Assembly: GCF_004340205.1 (NCBI RefSeq)
Contig: NZ_SLWB01000004.1
Span: 62,001 to 126,000 of the forward strand
DNA length: 64,000 nucleotides
Direction: 5' to 3'
Origin: Acetobacteroides hydrogenigenes
GTDB lineage: Bacteria; Bacteroidota; Bacteroidia; Bacteroidales; ZOR0009
The position numbers and the translations under genes were made by a program. Below the pieces are notes generated by a model. The model was not told the DNA's origin. It did no database searches and saw only the letters and a program-made list of their open reading frames with translations. Positions 8,315-17,130 of this stretch are shown piece by piece (the first letter of the stretch is position 1; every line of letters starts with the position of its first letter).

Positions 8315-9718
8315 GTGGGAAGAAAGAGAAAACCAGCGATAGAGAATCTGGAGATTGTGGACGTTGCCGCCGAAGGCAAGGCCATTGGACGATATAACGA
8401 TATGGTGGTCTTCGTGCCTCAGGTAATACCGGGCGATGTGGTAAACATCCAGGTAAACAAGATGCGCAAGAACTACATGGAAGGCTTCGTCACGAAGCTG
8501 GTAACGCCATCGCCACTACGCGTAACCCCATTCTGCCAGCACTTTGGCGTTTGCGGTGGCTGCAAGTGGCAACATCTGCCCTACGAACTGCAGCTCCAGT
8601 ACAAGCACAAGCAGGTGGTAGACCAACTAACCCGCATTGGCCATATCGACCTGTCCGAAATCACCCCAATTCTTGGTTCTGAGAAAATAGAAAACTACCG
8701 CAATAAGCTCGAGTACACCTTTTCGTCGAAACGATGGATTACCATTGAGGAAGTACAGGCAGGGGCAGAAATCAACCAGCCAAACGCGCTTGGATTTCAC
8801 ATCCCTGGCATGTTCGATAAGGTACTCGACATCGAGAAATGCCACCTTCAATCCGAACCATCTAACGCTATTCGCCTTGCGGTTCGCGACTTTACGCTTA
8901 AAAACGGCTACGAGTTCTTCGATATCCGCAACCAGGTAGGATTGATGCGCAACCTCATCATTCGCACCGCCTCAACGGGCGAGGTGATGGTGATCGTAGT
9001 ATTCTACTACGAGGATGAAGAGAAACGTATTGCGCTGCTCAACCACCTAAAGGAGCAATTCCCACAAATTACCTCACTGCAGTACATCATCAACACCAAG
9101 GGCAACGATAGTATAACCGACCAAGAGGTCGTTACTTTTGCGGGAAAAGATCATATCATAGAGGAAATGGAGGGGTTAAAGTTTAAGGTAGGTCCAAAAT
9201 CGTTCTACCAAACCAACTCCGAACAGGCTTACGTGCTTTATAAGGTTACCCGCGATTTTGCAGGACTAACCGGAAACGAGGTTGTTTACGACCTTTATAC
9301 CGGAACCGGAACCATTGCCAACTTTGTTGCATCTAAGGCTAAGAAGGTGGTGGGCGTAGAGTACGTTCCAGAAGCAATTGAGGATGCCAAGGTGAATTCC
9401 GACATCAACGGAATCGCCAACACCACCTTCTACGCAGGCGACATGAAGGATGTGCTCAACGATAGGTTTATTGCCGAAAATGGACAGCCTGATGTTATCA
9501 TCCTCGATCCTCCTCGTGCTGGAATCCATGAGGACGTAGCTAATACTATTTTGCGAGCTATGCCTAAGCGTATTGTTTACGTTAGTTGCAATCCGGCAAC
9601 ACAAGCTCGCGATATTGCCCTGCTAGCCCATGCCTACGAAGTTAAAAAGGTGCAGCCAGTGGATATGTTCCCCCACACCCACCACGTAGAGAACGTAGTG
9701 CTGATGGATAGAAAATAG
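8315..9718 (+). CDS. rlmD: 23S rRNA (uracil-C5)-methyltransferase, RlmD/TrmA family
   Basis: SAM-dependent methyltransferase placing a 5-methyl group on a uridine of 23S rRNA (RlmD type). Residues 1-65 form a TRAM RNA-binding domain (ENLEIVDVAAEGKAIGRYN). Then come the iron-sulfur cysteines C74, C80, C83 (CQHFGVCGGCKW) and C176 (EKCHL), which place it with the 4Fe-4S-containing RlmD/RumA group rather than cluster-free TrmA. The methyltransferase domain shows VYDLYTGTGTIANF, ILDPPRAG and the catalytic cysteine motif VYVSCNPATQARD. The frame is open from a GTG at 8294, but a -7 box ends there, so GTG 8315 (467 residues) is chosen. The TrmA/RlmC/RlmD distinction is by similarity; the exact target uridine is unproven. 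Confidence 0.9.
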   Translation: MGRKRKPAIENLEIVDVAAEGKAIGRYNDMVVFVPQVIPGDVVNIQVNKMRKNYMEGFVTKLVTPSPLRVTPFCQHFGVCGGCKWQHLPYELQLQYKHKQVVDQLTRIGHIDLSEITPILGSEKIENYRNKLEYTFSSKRWITIEEVQAGAEINQPNALGFHIPGMFDKVLDIEKCHLQSEPSNAIRLAVRDFTLKNGYEFFDIRNQVGLMRNLIIRTASTGEVMVIVVFYYEDEEKRIALLNHLKEQFPQITSLQYIINTKGNDSITDQEVVTFAGKDHIIEEMEGLKFKVGPKSFYQTNSEQAYVLYKVTRDFAGLTGNEVVYDLYTGTGTIANFVASKAKKVVGVEYVPEAIEDAKVNSDINGIANTTFYAGDMKDVLNDRFIAENGQPDVIILDPPRAGIHEDVANTILRAMPKRIVYVSCNPATQARDIALLAHAYEVKKVQPVDMFPHTHHVENVVLMDRK

Positions 9719-9781
9719 GCTCACGATATAAGTCACAAGATATAAGCCTTAAATCTTAGGCTCTGTATCTTTAATAAAAAA

Positions 9782-9803
9782 GAAGGCGTCTTCCGACGCC
9801 TTC
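9782..9803. terminator. Hairpin after rlmD
   Basis: GAAGGCGTC / GACGCCTTC with a 4-nt loop. The better T-tract is on the minus strand, so it may serve both directions. Confidence 0.6.
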
Positions 9804-9939
9804 GCTTATCTCAAGTATAGGCTAACCACCACAATACTTCTCCGCCATTTCCTGTTGCCTATATCTACTTTTCGCTTAACCATTGAAGCCAAGCAGATAG
9901 TAAACCACAACTACCCCCATTTTGTTTATTCTACAAAAA

Positions 9940-9962
9940 AATAGGGCTACAAGAGCCCTATT
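9940..9962 (-). terminator. Terminator of the gene at 9983
   Basis: AATAGGGCT / AGCCCTATT hairpin followed on the minus strand by TTTTTTG, 20 nt after the stop codon. Confidence 0.75.
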
Positions 9963-9982
9963 CCCCTAACTGTAATGAAAAA

Positions 9983-10951
9983 TTAAAACCAAAACTTGCT
10001 TACGGATATCTTTTTATTGTTGGCAATAACAACATAAACGTAGTCCTGGTTTGGTGTAATCTTAACGGTTCTTTTAAATCTGCCTTGACTACCTATTATT
10101 GTAGATTTTTCGAGGGTCATGCCATCGGGCGCTACCACCTGTAAGTCGCACTGTTCAGCATCCTCTAAACGGAAGGTAACCGAGTAGGTGTTACTCCTGT
10201 TGTTTGAGCGAATGCTTACATTTTCTACATCCAAGCTATTCTTTGTCTGCTTCGATGGAATAATCCCCTTTTTTGCCAACATCTCCATTTCCTGAACCGA
10301 AGGAGACTCCGATGCCATACCTTCATTTCCAAACGAACGAGGAGCAGCGACATCCCAATCTTCATCATTAAAGCCTCTAAAGTTGAATCGTGGCATCATA
10401 AATTGCCTCCTAGAGATATCTATGTCACCACCAAAATCGCTCATAATGCTGTCCATCGGACCATCAACGATAGTCGTATCCTTTCCATTTTTAATAATGG
10501 TTGTTTTTTTGCCATCGCTTAGCACCACGATAGACTCGTTGTTGCCTAAAGAATCCGTTCTAAAGCGATACTGTTTGCCATGCATTTTGGGGCGAGGAAT
10601 GATCATTCCTTTGCGCTTATGAAACTTGCTATTGCCCAAGGAGTCGACAAATTCGTCGTTCTCCAGCTTCTTTACGATGCTATCCAATTGGGCAGGAAAT
10701 CCGAAATCACGACCACCCATTTCCTCCACCATTGCCATTGCATTATCAAAGAAGTTGCGCGACTGCTTATGCATATCTTCCATCATCTTCTCCATAGAAG
10801 AAAAATCCCCAAAGCTTTCGGCTTTGACGTTAAACGAGGTATCTGCCTTTGCTTGGTACTTCGGTTTGGAGGATTGTTTGTGCTGACTACCTGCAGCTGC
10901 GGTTACCACAACCCCTAGTGCAAGCAATGCTATAAGTAAACCTTTTTTCAT
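9983..10951 (-). CDS. Exported protein of unknown function beside a two-component system
   Basis: I do not recognise the family. The 322-residue product has a signal peptide (MKKGLLIALLALGVVVTAAAG), a charged, Met- and Phe-rich helical region (about 45-110: FGDFSSMEKMMEDMHKQ), a segment with GKKTTIIKNGKDTTIV, and a C-terminal beta-rich domain of about 75 residues ending NKKISVSKFWF. The last domain has the shape of an Ig-like or type IX secretion sorting module (YSVTFRLEDAEQCDLQVV, then YVYVVIANNKK), but key CTD motifs are not clear enough to call it. It is divergent from the sensor kinase at 11182 and may be a regulated or sensing partner (inference). Its leader contains a tiny upstream ORF and a foldable stretch. 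Confidence 0.7.
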   Translation of the reverse strand: MKKGLLIALLALGVVVTAAAGSQHKQSSKPKYQAKADTSFNVKAESFGDFSSMEKMMEDMHKQSRNFFDNAMAMVEEMGGRDFGFPAQLDSIVKKLENDEFVDSLGNSKFHKRKGMIIPRPKMHGKQYRFRTDSLGNNESIVVLSDGKKTTIIKNGKDTTIVDGPMDSIMSDFGGDIDISRRQFMMPRFNFRGFNDEDWDVAAPRSFGNEGMASESPSVQEMEMLAKKGIIPSKQTKNSLDVENVSIRSNNRSNTYSVTFRLEDAEQCDLQVVAPDGMTLEKSTIIGSQGRFKRTVKITPNQDYVYVVIANNKKISVSKFWF

Positions 10952-10963
10952 TGAAATAATGTT

Positions 10964-10993
10964 TTAAAGTTCTGAACTTATTCGTTTTTTCAT
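10964..10993 (-). CDS. Possible 9-residue leader peptide (uORF)
   Basis: Between the predicted transcription start (box at 11059-11066) and the ATG at 10951 the minus strand has ATG, nine codons (MKKRISSEL) and TAA, ending 12 nt before the main start. It could be translated as a leader, but a 30-nt frame can occur by chance. Confidence 0.25.
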   Translation of the reverse strand: MKKRISSEL

Positions 10994-11058
10994 GCCTTAA
11001 ACCCCGGTAGGTTGCTTCTCCGAAGCCCCATTTTTCAAGCCCCTGGGTTTTGCCTTCC

Positions 11059-11066
11059 CAAAATTA
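11059..11066 (-). promoter_or_regulatory. -7 box TAATTTTG with a long leader downstream
   Basis: The minus strand reads TAATTTTG. The implied leader is about 100 nt and includes AAACCC / GGGTTT arms and a GCTTC / GAAGC hairpin between about 10998 and 11050. Confidence 0.5.
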
Positions 11067-11152
11067 CGACATGAAAATGGAAGCGCAGCTAAGAGCTGGT
11101 TAATACCTGTTAACAAAAAGTTAAGGAGCGAGCATTGACCTCTTTTAATGTT

Positions 11153-11160
11153 TACCTTTG
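11153..11160 (+). promoter_or_regulatory. -7 box TACCTTTG of the kinase operon
   Basis: TACCTTTG 21 nt before the ATG at 11182, with a TTG at 11135-11137 as a weak -33 element. Confidence 0.6.
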
Positions 11161-11181
11161 TAGACGACTAGAAACCAATAG

Positions 11182-12927
11182 ATGAAGAAAAAGGCAATAC
11201 CAAGCATCGCAATACTACTTGGAGCAGCACTAGTTGCTATAGCTGTTACGCAGCTATACTGGCTTAACAATGCCTATCAAATTAAGGAAGAGCAGTTAAA
11301 CCGATCAATTGTTAACGCAATGCGCTCTACCGTAAACAAGATAGAGGATCGCTACAACGTTTCGAAGTTACTCGACACTTTCGACCAGCGCATTTACGGA
11401 ACTCCATCCAACGAGAAAGACAGCAAAACGGGGAAAAGCAACAACCTCATGAAGCAGGATATTGCCTATGTCGACTCGCTGGTTAAAAGCGTGCTGAAAA
11501 GTTCTAAGTTTGCATACAACGACAACCAAAACCGCATCATATTTAGGATTAACACTCCTGAAGGGATGATGGAAAACTCCATTGTTATCCCCGACATTCA
11601 AACCCTCGAGCAATGGCAGCAGAACCAATATAACCAGTTTAACCCGCAGACGCCAAGGCTTGATACTCCAAAAAGGAAGAGCAAAAGAAAACCATCTAAA
11701 GTTCAGCAAAACCCCTTCGAGAACGAGCTGATGACGCCCTTCGAAATGCAGCCATCGGTAAGCGAAGAGGTGTCGCGTAAAGAGGCCGAACAGTTTCTCC
11801 GCACCCACATAGAGCAACGCTCACGCCGCATAGAGAATACCATCCGCCAAATGATTCTCGAATTCGACACCAAAAACCAGCCCATAGAGAAACGAATCAA
11901 GGCAGAATTGCTGGACTCTACCCTAAAGGCGGAACTTCTTGTTGAAGGCATTGATGCTCCCTTCGAATATGCCATCGTTAACGATAAGCACAACCAGATA
12001 ACATCCATTCGATCTAAAAACTACCAAGCAGATAAGCAAGCGGGGTTTAGAACGCCTCTTTTCCCATACGATATTGGCAGCGAGCCCTACACCCTGCTGC
12101 TGCAGTTCGACAATCCTCGAAGCTACATTCTTGGATCGCTCAACTTTATGCTTGTCGGCTCTATTTTGCTGATGGCCTTTATCCTTGCAACGTTTGCTGC
12201 AACCATTGCTACGCTACTTAAACAAAAAAGGCTTACGGAAATAAAGAGCGATTTCGTAAACAACGTAACCCACGAGTTTAAGACCCCCATCGCAACTATC
12301 AACCTTGCAGTAGATTCCATCGAAAACGAGAAGGTGATCAAAAAGGAAGATGCCGTAAAGTACTTTACCGGCATTATTCGCGACGAAAACCGCCGTATGA
12401 ATCGTCTGGTAGAGCAAGTACTAAAGATGGCGCTAGTAGAGCGTGCCGGGCTTAAGCAGAATCCTCAAACGCTAGACGTGCACGACGTGATAAATGCCGC
12501 GATAGGGCACTTCGAACTGCAAATTGCCAATAAGGGAGGAACCATCATAAAGGAGTTTAACGCCAACAATCCAGTTGTAGAAGCCGATGAGATGCACATG
12601 CTCAATGCCCTTGTAAACCTTATCGACAACGCCATTAAGTACTCCCCCACCCAACCATTTGTAAAAATTTGTACATTTAATACCAACAACAGAATCAACA
12701 TATCGGTAATCGACAAAGGTATTGGTATGAAAAAGGATGCACAACGCCACATTTTCGACAAATTCTACCGCCATACCGATGGCAACATCCACAACATAAA
12801 AGGATTTGGCCTTGGTTTGGCATTTGTGAAGTCGATTGTTGAGGCTCACAACGGACGAATAACCGTATCGAGCGAGCTAGGCAAGGGCAGCCGCTTCGAC
12901 ATCACCATACCCCAAAAAAACAGCTAA
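11182..12927 (+). CDS. Membrane sensor histidine kinase (RprX-like)
   Basis: A 581-residue inner-membrane kinase. Two membrane segments (about 7-28 and 320-346) enclose a periplasmic sensor of about 290 residues that is charged and Gln/Pro-rich (a KRKSKRK stretch near 175) and resembles no standard sensor domain I know. The HisKA domain follows with H364 in NVTHEFKTP as the phosphorylated histidine. The ATPase domain has the N box NALVNLIDNAIKYSP, G1 DKGIGM and G2 GFGLGLAFV, so it should be active. It is co-transcribed with the response regulator two nt downstream. The pair has the layout of Bacteroides RprX/RprY; that name is by resemblance only. The divergent exported protein (9983) and downstream SOR-like protein may be its targets. 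Confidence 0.9.
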   Translation: MKKKAIPSIAILLGAALVAIAVTQLYWLNNAYQIKEEQLNRSIVNAMRSTVNKIEDRYNVSKLLDTFDQRIYGTPSNEKDSKTGKSNNLMKQDIAYVDSLVKSVLKSSKFAYNDNQNRIIFRINTPEGMMENSIVIPDIQTLEQWQQNQYNQFNPQTPRLDTPKRKSKRKPSKVQQNPFENELMTPFEMQPSVSEEVSRKEAEQFLRTHIEQRSRRIENTIRQMILEFDTKNQPIEKRIKAELLDSTLKAELLVEGIDAPFEYAIVNDKHNQITSIRSKNYQADKQAGFRTPLFPYDIGSEPYTLLLQFDNPRSYILGSLNFMLVGSILLMAFILATFAATIATLLKQKRLTEIKSDFVNNVTHEFKTPIATINLAVDSIENEKVIKKEDAVKYFTGIIRDENRRMNRLVEQVLKMALVERAGLKQNPQTLDVHDVINAAIGHFELQIANKGGTIIKEFNANNPVVEADEMHMLNALVNLIDNAIKYSPTQPFVKICTFNTNNRINISVIDKGIGMKKDAQRHIFDKFYRHTDGNIHNIKGFGLGLAFVKSIVEAHNGRITVSSELGKGSRFDITIPQKNS

Positions 12928-12929
12928 CC

Positions 12930-13628
12930 ATGAGCAATGTAAACGTTCTTTTGGTAGAAGACGACACCAACTTTGGCTCGGTGCTCAAGGCCTACCTCGG
13001 CATAAACGAGTTTAACGTAACCTGGGTAGACGATGGCGCCAAAGCCTTCAAAACCTTTATAGAGGGAACCTTTGACATATGCGTTCTCGATGTTATGCTA
13101 CCCAACGTCGATGGCTTTACCATTGCCCGCCGCATTAAGGAGCATAACCCAAGAATTCCGCTCATCTTCTTAACCGCCAAAACGCTCAAGAACGATATTC
13201 AGGAAGGGTTTAGCATTGGTGCCGACGACTACATCACCAAGCCTTTCGACTCGGAGGTGCTTATTTGGAAGATAAACGCCATTCTCAACCGCGATAAGCT
13301 TTCGAACGGAAGCGCCAACGCTCCAAAAACGAGCTACGAGCTCGGCATTTACACCTTCGATGCCGAGGTGCGCACCCTTAGGCATGGCGATGTTGAGGAA
13401 AAGCTATCCCCCCGCGAGGCCGATCTGCTAAAGCTGCTCATCGAAAACTCCAACACCGTACTACAGCGCGACAAGGCGCTGCTTACCATTTGGAAAGACG
13501 ACAGCTACTTTGCAGGCCGTAGCATGGATGTTTACATAACCAAGCTGCGCAAGTACCTCAAAGACGATCCAAGCATCGAGATCTCGAGCGTTCATGGCAC
13601 TGGATTTATGCTAAAGATCAAACACTAG
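12930..13628 (+). CDS. OmpR-family response regulator (RprY-like)
   Basis: A 232-residue DNA-binding regulator and partner of the kinase directly upstream (two-nt gap). The receiver domain (1-120) carries the acidic pocket LLVEDD, phosphoacceptor D54 in CVLDVMLPNVDGF and the conserved Lys in ADDYITKPF. The C-terminal winged helix (about 140-230) has LSPREADLLKLLIE and GRSMDVYITKLRKYL, the OmpR/PhoB signature. All key residues are present. It most resembles RprY of Bacteroides, a regulator tied to redox and sodium physiology in that group as far as I recall; the regulon here is unknown. Confidence 0.92.
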   Translation: MSNVNVLLVEDDTNFGSVLKAYLGINEFNVTWVDDGAKAFKTFIEGTFDICVLDVMLPNVDGFTIARRIKEHNPRIPLIFLTAKTLKNDIQEGFSIGADDYITKPFDSEVLIWKINAILNRDKLSNGSANAPKTSYELGIYTFDAEVRTLRHGDVEEKLSPREADLLKLLIENSNTVLQRDKALLTIWKDDSYFAGRSMDVYITKLRKYLKDDPSIEISSVHGTGFMLKIKH

Positions 13629-13672
13629 CCACGGAATAGCTGTTATAGCATTATCTAAAAAACATTACTGCT

Positions 13673-14032
13673 ATGAAAAAGCTATATGCAGCTATGGCAT
13701 TTCTACTGGTAGCATCGGTGGCATTAGCCAACAAAACTTCGGTACAGATAGATGCTCCCGAGAAGGTAAAAAAGGGAAAAGAAGTTACCGTTATTATTAA
13801 GGTCTTTCACAAGGGCAACTCAAAAATGCACCACACCAATTGGGTTACGCTAGCCCTCGATGGCAAGGTGGTTCAGCGATGGGAGTATTCGAAGCATGCC
13901 CTTCCTAAAAGCGAAAACTTCACCCTAGAGTACAAGTTTGTACCTAAAGAAAACACCTCGGTAACCGTACAGGGCAACTGCAACCTACATGGCAGCCAAG
14001 GGCCTATTATGACAATGATTGCCGTAGAGTAG
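13673..14032 (+). CDS. Exported superoxide-reductase-like (desulfoferrodoxin-fold) protein
   Basis: A 119-residue protein with a signal peptide (MKKLYAAMAFLLVASVALA) and a domain matching the iron-binding region of superoxide reductase. H46, H53/H54 plus W57 (VFHKGNSKMHHTNW) match the H...HH..W segment, and C103-H106 (GNCNLHG) match the CxxH that supplies the axial Cys and one His. The N-terminal Glu-His segment of classical neelaredoxins is absent, so the centre may have a different ligand set or the protein may not reduce superoxide. It lies 44 nt after the response regulator, same strand, and ends at a strong terminator, so it probably belongs to that operon. Location: periplasm. Fold call fairly good; activity uncertain. 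Confidence 0.72.
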   Translation: MKKLYAAMAFLLVASVALANKTSVQIDAPEKVKKGKEVTVIIKVFHKGNSKMHHTNWVTLALDGKVVQRWEYSKHALPKSENFTLEYKFVPKENTSVTVQGNCNLHGSQGPIMTMIAVE

Positions 14033-14051
14033 TCGAATCAAAGAAAAAGGG

Positions 14052-14079
14052 AAAAGCGTGCTACACGGCACGCTTTTTC
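14052..14079 (+). terminator. Terminator of the kinase/regulator/SOR-like operon
   Basis: AAAAGCGTGC / GCACGCTTTT hairpin with a T-run. Confidence 0.8.
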
Positions 14080-14112
14080 AATTTCCATAGGGAAGCATTA
14101 AGTAAAAACAAA

Positions 14113-14139
14113 CAGGCCGCTCCGAAACGGAGCAGCCTG
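14113..14139 (-). terminator. Terminator of the GH92 gene
   Basis: Near-perfect hairpin: GCTCCG / CGGAGC with an AAA loop, extended by CAGGC / GCCTG; T-rich on the minus strand. Confidence 0.75.
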
Positions 14140-14169
14140 CTGCTGTATACGTACTCTTCAGAAAGAAAT

Positions 14170-16383
14170 CTAGCGTACAGGTTTTGCGCTCATATCGAAA
14201 CGAAGAACGCCACCGCGCATGATGTCGGCATGCTGAAGCGTCCATCCCTTGATGGTTTTACCATTAAGGCTCTTACCTGCAACGTAGATGTTGCCCGGTG
14301 CATAGTTGCGAGCCTCAACCACAAAACTCTTGCCGTTCTCGAGCTTGATGGTAGCCTTACGGAAAAGAGGTGTACCAATGGTATACTCTGGTTTTCCGGG
14401 ACACATAGGGTAGAATCCTAGCGAAGAAAGAATGTACCAAGCCGACATCTGCCCGCAATCCTCATTGTTTGGCATGGCAACCACATCGTTAAAGTAAAAC
14501 TCCTTACGAATCTTGCTTATCATCTCTTGTGTTTTGTAAGGCGAGTCGGTGTAGTTGTAGAGGTACGGAATGTTATGCCCGGGCTCGTCGCCATGCGCGT
14601 ACTTACCAAAGAAGCCCGAAATATCGACGTGCTGTTCGCCAACCATCTTAAGCTCCGTATTAAAGAGGGTATCGAGCGAGTTCTCGAACTCCTTCTTTCC
14701 GCCCTTAAGGTCCACCAAACGATCAATGGCGTGAGGCAGGTAGTACTCGTAATCCCAGAAGTTACCCGATATGTAGTGGGGCTGCAACGCATCCCAGCTG
14801 TTCATAACCAAATCCTCGTGCCAACGTCCATCGGCATACTTAGGGTAGAACGCCTTCTTGGCAGGGTTAAAGAGGTTTTCGAACGAAGCAGCACGCTTGC
14901 GGTAGATTGCCTCATCATCCTTTTTACCCAGCTTTTTTGCCAGCTCGGCAATGCACCAATCGTCGTAGGCGTACTCTAGGGTTTTGCTCACCGACTTGTC
15001 GATGTTGCAAGGAACGTAGCCCAGCTTAGCGTACTCGTGAATGCCTCCCGAGCCATCGCTGGAGCTAATTTTCTCGGTTACCGAAGCATCCTTCATGGCG
15101 GCAAAGGCATTGTTTAGATTTATACCCTTAATACCCTTTGCAATGGCATCGTAGATAACCGAAGCCGAGTGGTAACCAATCATGCAGGTGTTATCGAAGC
15201 CGCAAAGCTCCCAGATGGGCATATGATCCTTAGCGTCGGTATAGCGGCTAATGAGCGAGTTGGCAAAATCTACGGTTGCCTTCTGTTCCAAGATGGTAAA
15301 CAACGGATGGGTAGCGCGGTGGGTATCCCAGTACGACCAGGTAGAATAGTTCTTAAAGCCCTTCGCCTGAAGCGTTTTTCCTACAGCCACATACTTGCCA
15401 TCAACGTCCATGTAAAGGGTTGGAGCAAGGTAGCAGTGGTACAATCCAGTGTAGAAGATGGTCTTTTCGTCTTCGGTGCCTCCCTCTACCACAATCTTGT
15501 TGAGCTTTTTCTCCCACTTGGCCTTAGCCTCGGCACGTACACGGTCGAAGTTTTTGCCGGTAGACTCAGCCTTAAGGTTTTTACGAGCCCCATCGAGGCT
15601 TACAGCCGAAAGGGCCACCTTTACCTCAATAGCCTCGCCCTGCTTGGTAGCAAAACGCACCCAAGCCTTGGCATCGTGCCCCTTTGCCTGACGCTGATCG
15701 TGCATTGCAGCATCGAGGTACACCCCTGCCGAAGCAAACGGCTTAGAGAAGGTAGCCACGAAGTAGGCGTAACGACGTCCACCCCAACCATCGCTGTAGC
15801 AGTAGCCGGTAACCTCGTTGGTTCCTATGCTTACCGATGTCTCTATGGTCTTTCCAAATATCTTGCTAACAGGGTCGATAATAATATTCGCCTCATTGCT
15901 CTTGGGGAAGGTGTAGCGGTGCACCCCTACCCTTTCGGTAGCGGTAAGTTCGGCCTTAACGCCGTAGTCTTTCAAATAAACACGGTAGTATCCGGGCTTT
16001 GCAACCTCGTCGGCATGGCTAAAGCGCGAGCGGTAGCCTGTACCGGGCTTAGCTTTGTCGCCAGGCCCCATGCGCAGTTCGCCGGTGGTGGCCATCAGCA
16101 GGATATCGCCCAAATCGGCCCAGCCGGTACCGCTAAGATGGGTGTGGCTGAAGCCCATTAACGAGCTATCGCTGTAGTGGTAGCCCGAGCACCAGTCCCA
16201 TCCCTTAATATCGGTGTCGGGACTAAGCTGAATTGCCCCAAAAGGAACCGTTGCCCCGGGATAGGTGTGCACGTGCCCCGAGGTTCCCAGCATCGGGTTC
16301 ACGTAGTCGTAGGGCTTTTTGCTTGATTGCGCCCAAATGCTCAATGGCGCCAGAAGAAGTAATAGTAGTGTAGAACGTCTCAT
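14170..16383 (-). CDS. GH92 family alpha-mannosidase, exported
   Basis: A 737-residue secreted exo-alpha-mannosidase (family GH92, calcium-dependent, mostly alpha-1,2 linkages in N-glycans or yeast mannan). The signal peptide is MRRSTLLLLLLAPLSIWAQ. The N-terminal beta-sandwich opens with YDYVNPMLGTSGHVHTYPGA and FSHTHLSGTGWADLGD, both typical. The catalytic (alpha/alpha)6 part shows GDEPGHNIPYLYNY and NEDCGQMSAWYILSSLGFYP, where the acidic residues and calcium ligands of the family lie. Full length. It is monocistronic, with a terminator at 14113 and no SusC/SusD neighbours. Together with the GH20 enzyme it suggests glycoprotein glycan use, but the two genes are far apart and not co-regulated by any visible sign. 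Confidence 0.93.
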   Translation of the reverse strand: MRRSTLLLLLLAPLSIWAQSSKKPYDYVNPMLGTSGHVHTYPGATVPFGAIQLSPDTDIKGWDWCSGYHYSDSSLMGFSHTHLSGTGWADLGDILLMATTGELRMGPGDKAKPGTGYRSRFSHADEVAKPGYYRVYLKDYGVKAELTATERVGVHRYTFPKSNEANIIIDPVSKIFGKTIETSVSIGTNEVTGYCYSDGWGGRRYAYFVATFSKPFASAGVYLDAAMHDQRQAKGHDAKAWVRFATKQGEAIEVKVALSAVSLDGARKNLKAESTGKNFDRVRAEAKAKWEKKLNKIVVEGGTEDEKTIFYTGLYHCYLAPTLYMDVDGKYVAVGKTLQAKGFKNYSTWSYWDTHRATHPLFTILEQKATVDFANSLISRYTDAKDHMPIWELCGFDNTCMIGYHSASVIYDAIAKGIKGINLNNAFAAMKDASVTEKISSSDGSGGIHEYAKLGYVPCNIDKSVSKTLEYAYDDWCIAELAKKLGKKDDEAIYRKRAASFENLFNPAKKAFYPKYADGRWHEDLVMNSWDALQPHYISGNFWDYEYYLPHAIDRLVDLKGGKKEFENSLDTLFNTELKMVGEQHVDISGFFGKYAHGDEPGHNIPYLYNYTDSPYKTQEMISKIRKEFYFNDVVAMPNNEDCGQMSAWYILSSLGFYPMCPGKPEYTIGTPLFRKATIKLENGKSFVVEARNYAPGNIYVAGKSLNGKTIKGWTLQHADIMRGGVLRFDMSAKPVR

Positions 16384-16646
16384 AAGTAGCCGCTGTGATT
16401 ATGTGTTAATATCGGCAATATTGGCCAGTGCCTCGCTGCAGCGCTCTCGAACTGCAACGCATAAAGCCATTAGGCAGCAAATATACCAAATAGTGCCATA
16501 ATCGGCAGCATAATCAGCTTAATGACTCTTTCTCATCCGCACCCTTCTGGCACTTTACTTCCAGCTATCGCCGTAGCCCTTCGTTAGGCATCGTTTTATC
16601 CTCCGATGGGACAACCTTTATGCCAAAATGCCACTACAAAAGGCAA

Positions 16647-16668
16647 AAGCAGGCCTAAGAGCCTGCTT
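16647..16668 (-). terminator. Terminator after the zinc-finger gene
   Basis: AAGCAGGC / GCCTGCTT hairpin in the 349-nt gap 16384-16732. The rest of that gap shows no gene or repeat I can support. Confidence 0.6.
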
Positions 16669-16732
16669 TATACCGTATGCGTATTGCTTATGTAAAAATT
16701 GAATTACCTAGATAGCCACCTCCATAGCGTTG

Positions 16733-16993
16733 CTAGTCGAACAGTTCGTTTAGCCAATGCTTTTTGCGGTGCTTATAGTAATCTTGGCTGTCGTGATACT
16801 TTTGCTCCTTATAGTCGTGCTGGGGCTGCTGGTATCCCGGGCCACCCTTTTCATTTGCAATTGCCTTGTCAATAATCTTGTCAAGTTCGCCCCTATCGAG
16901 CCAAATACCCCTACAGCTAGGGCAGTAGTCTATTTCAACGCCTTGGCGTTCGGTCATCACCAAATCTACGTTGGTACAAATTGGGCATTTCAT
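16733..16993 (-). CDS. TFIIB-type zinc-ribbon small protein
   Basis: An 86-residue protein with a single zf-TFIIB-like ribbon: CPIC (residues 3-6) and CPSC (24-27), followed by RGIWLDRGELDKII, the conserved helix of this domain. The C-terminal 35 residues are Gln/His/Lys-rich (GYQQPQHDYKEQK) and probably disordered. Such proteins are widespread and uncharacterised; zinc binding is predicted, DNA binding is not shown. The minus-strand neighbour at 17131 is 137 nt upstream, so joint transcription is possible but not evident. Confidence 0.82.
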   Translation of the reverse strand: MKCPICTNVDLVMTERQGVEIDYCPSCRGIWLDRGELDKIIDKAIANEKGGPGYQQPQHDYKEQKYHDSQDYYKHRKKHWLNELFD

Positions 16994-17130
16994 AAGCTTA
17001 CCTTGTTTAAGTTATTCCTATTCAAAAAACAACTCTGCGTGCTCTTTGTTTAGGCGTGCTTTTAGTAATCATTCTCTACTCTCGCACCTATTGCGCCCAC
17101 CAGCCGAGTTAATAAAAGGACTCTATCCGG

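Noticed and set aside
15169-16161. 330-codon frame opposite the GH92 gene
   Set aside because: Entirely antisense to a full-length, well-conserved enzyme; open only because of the codon bias of the real gene.
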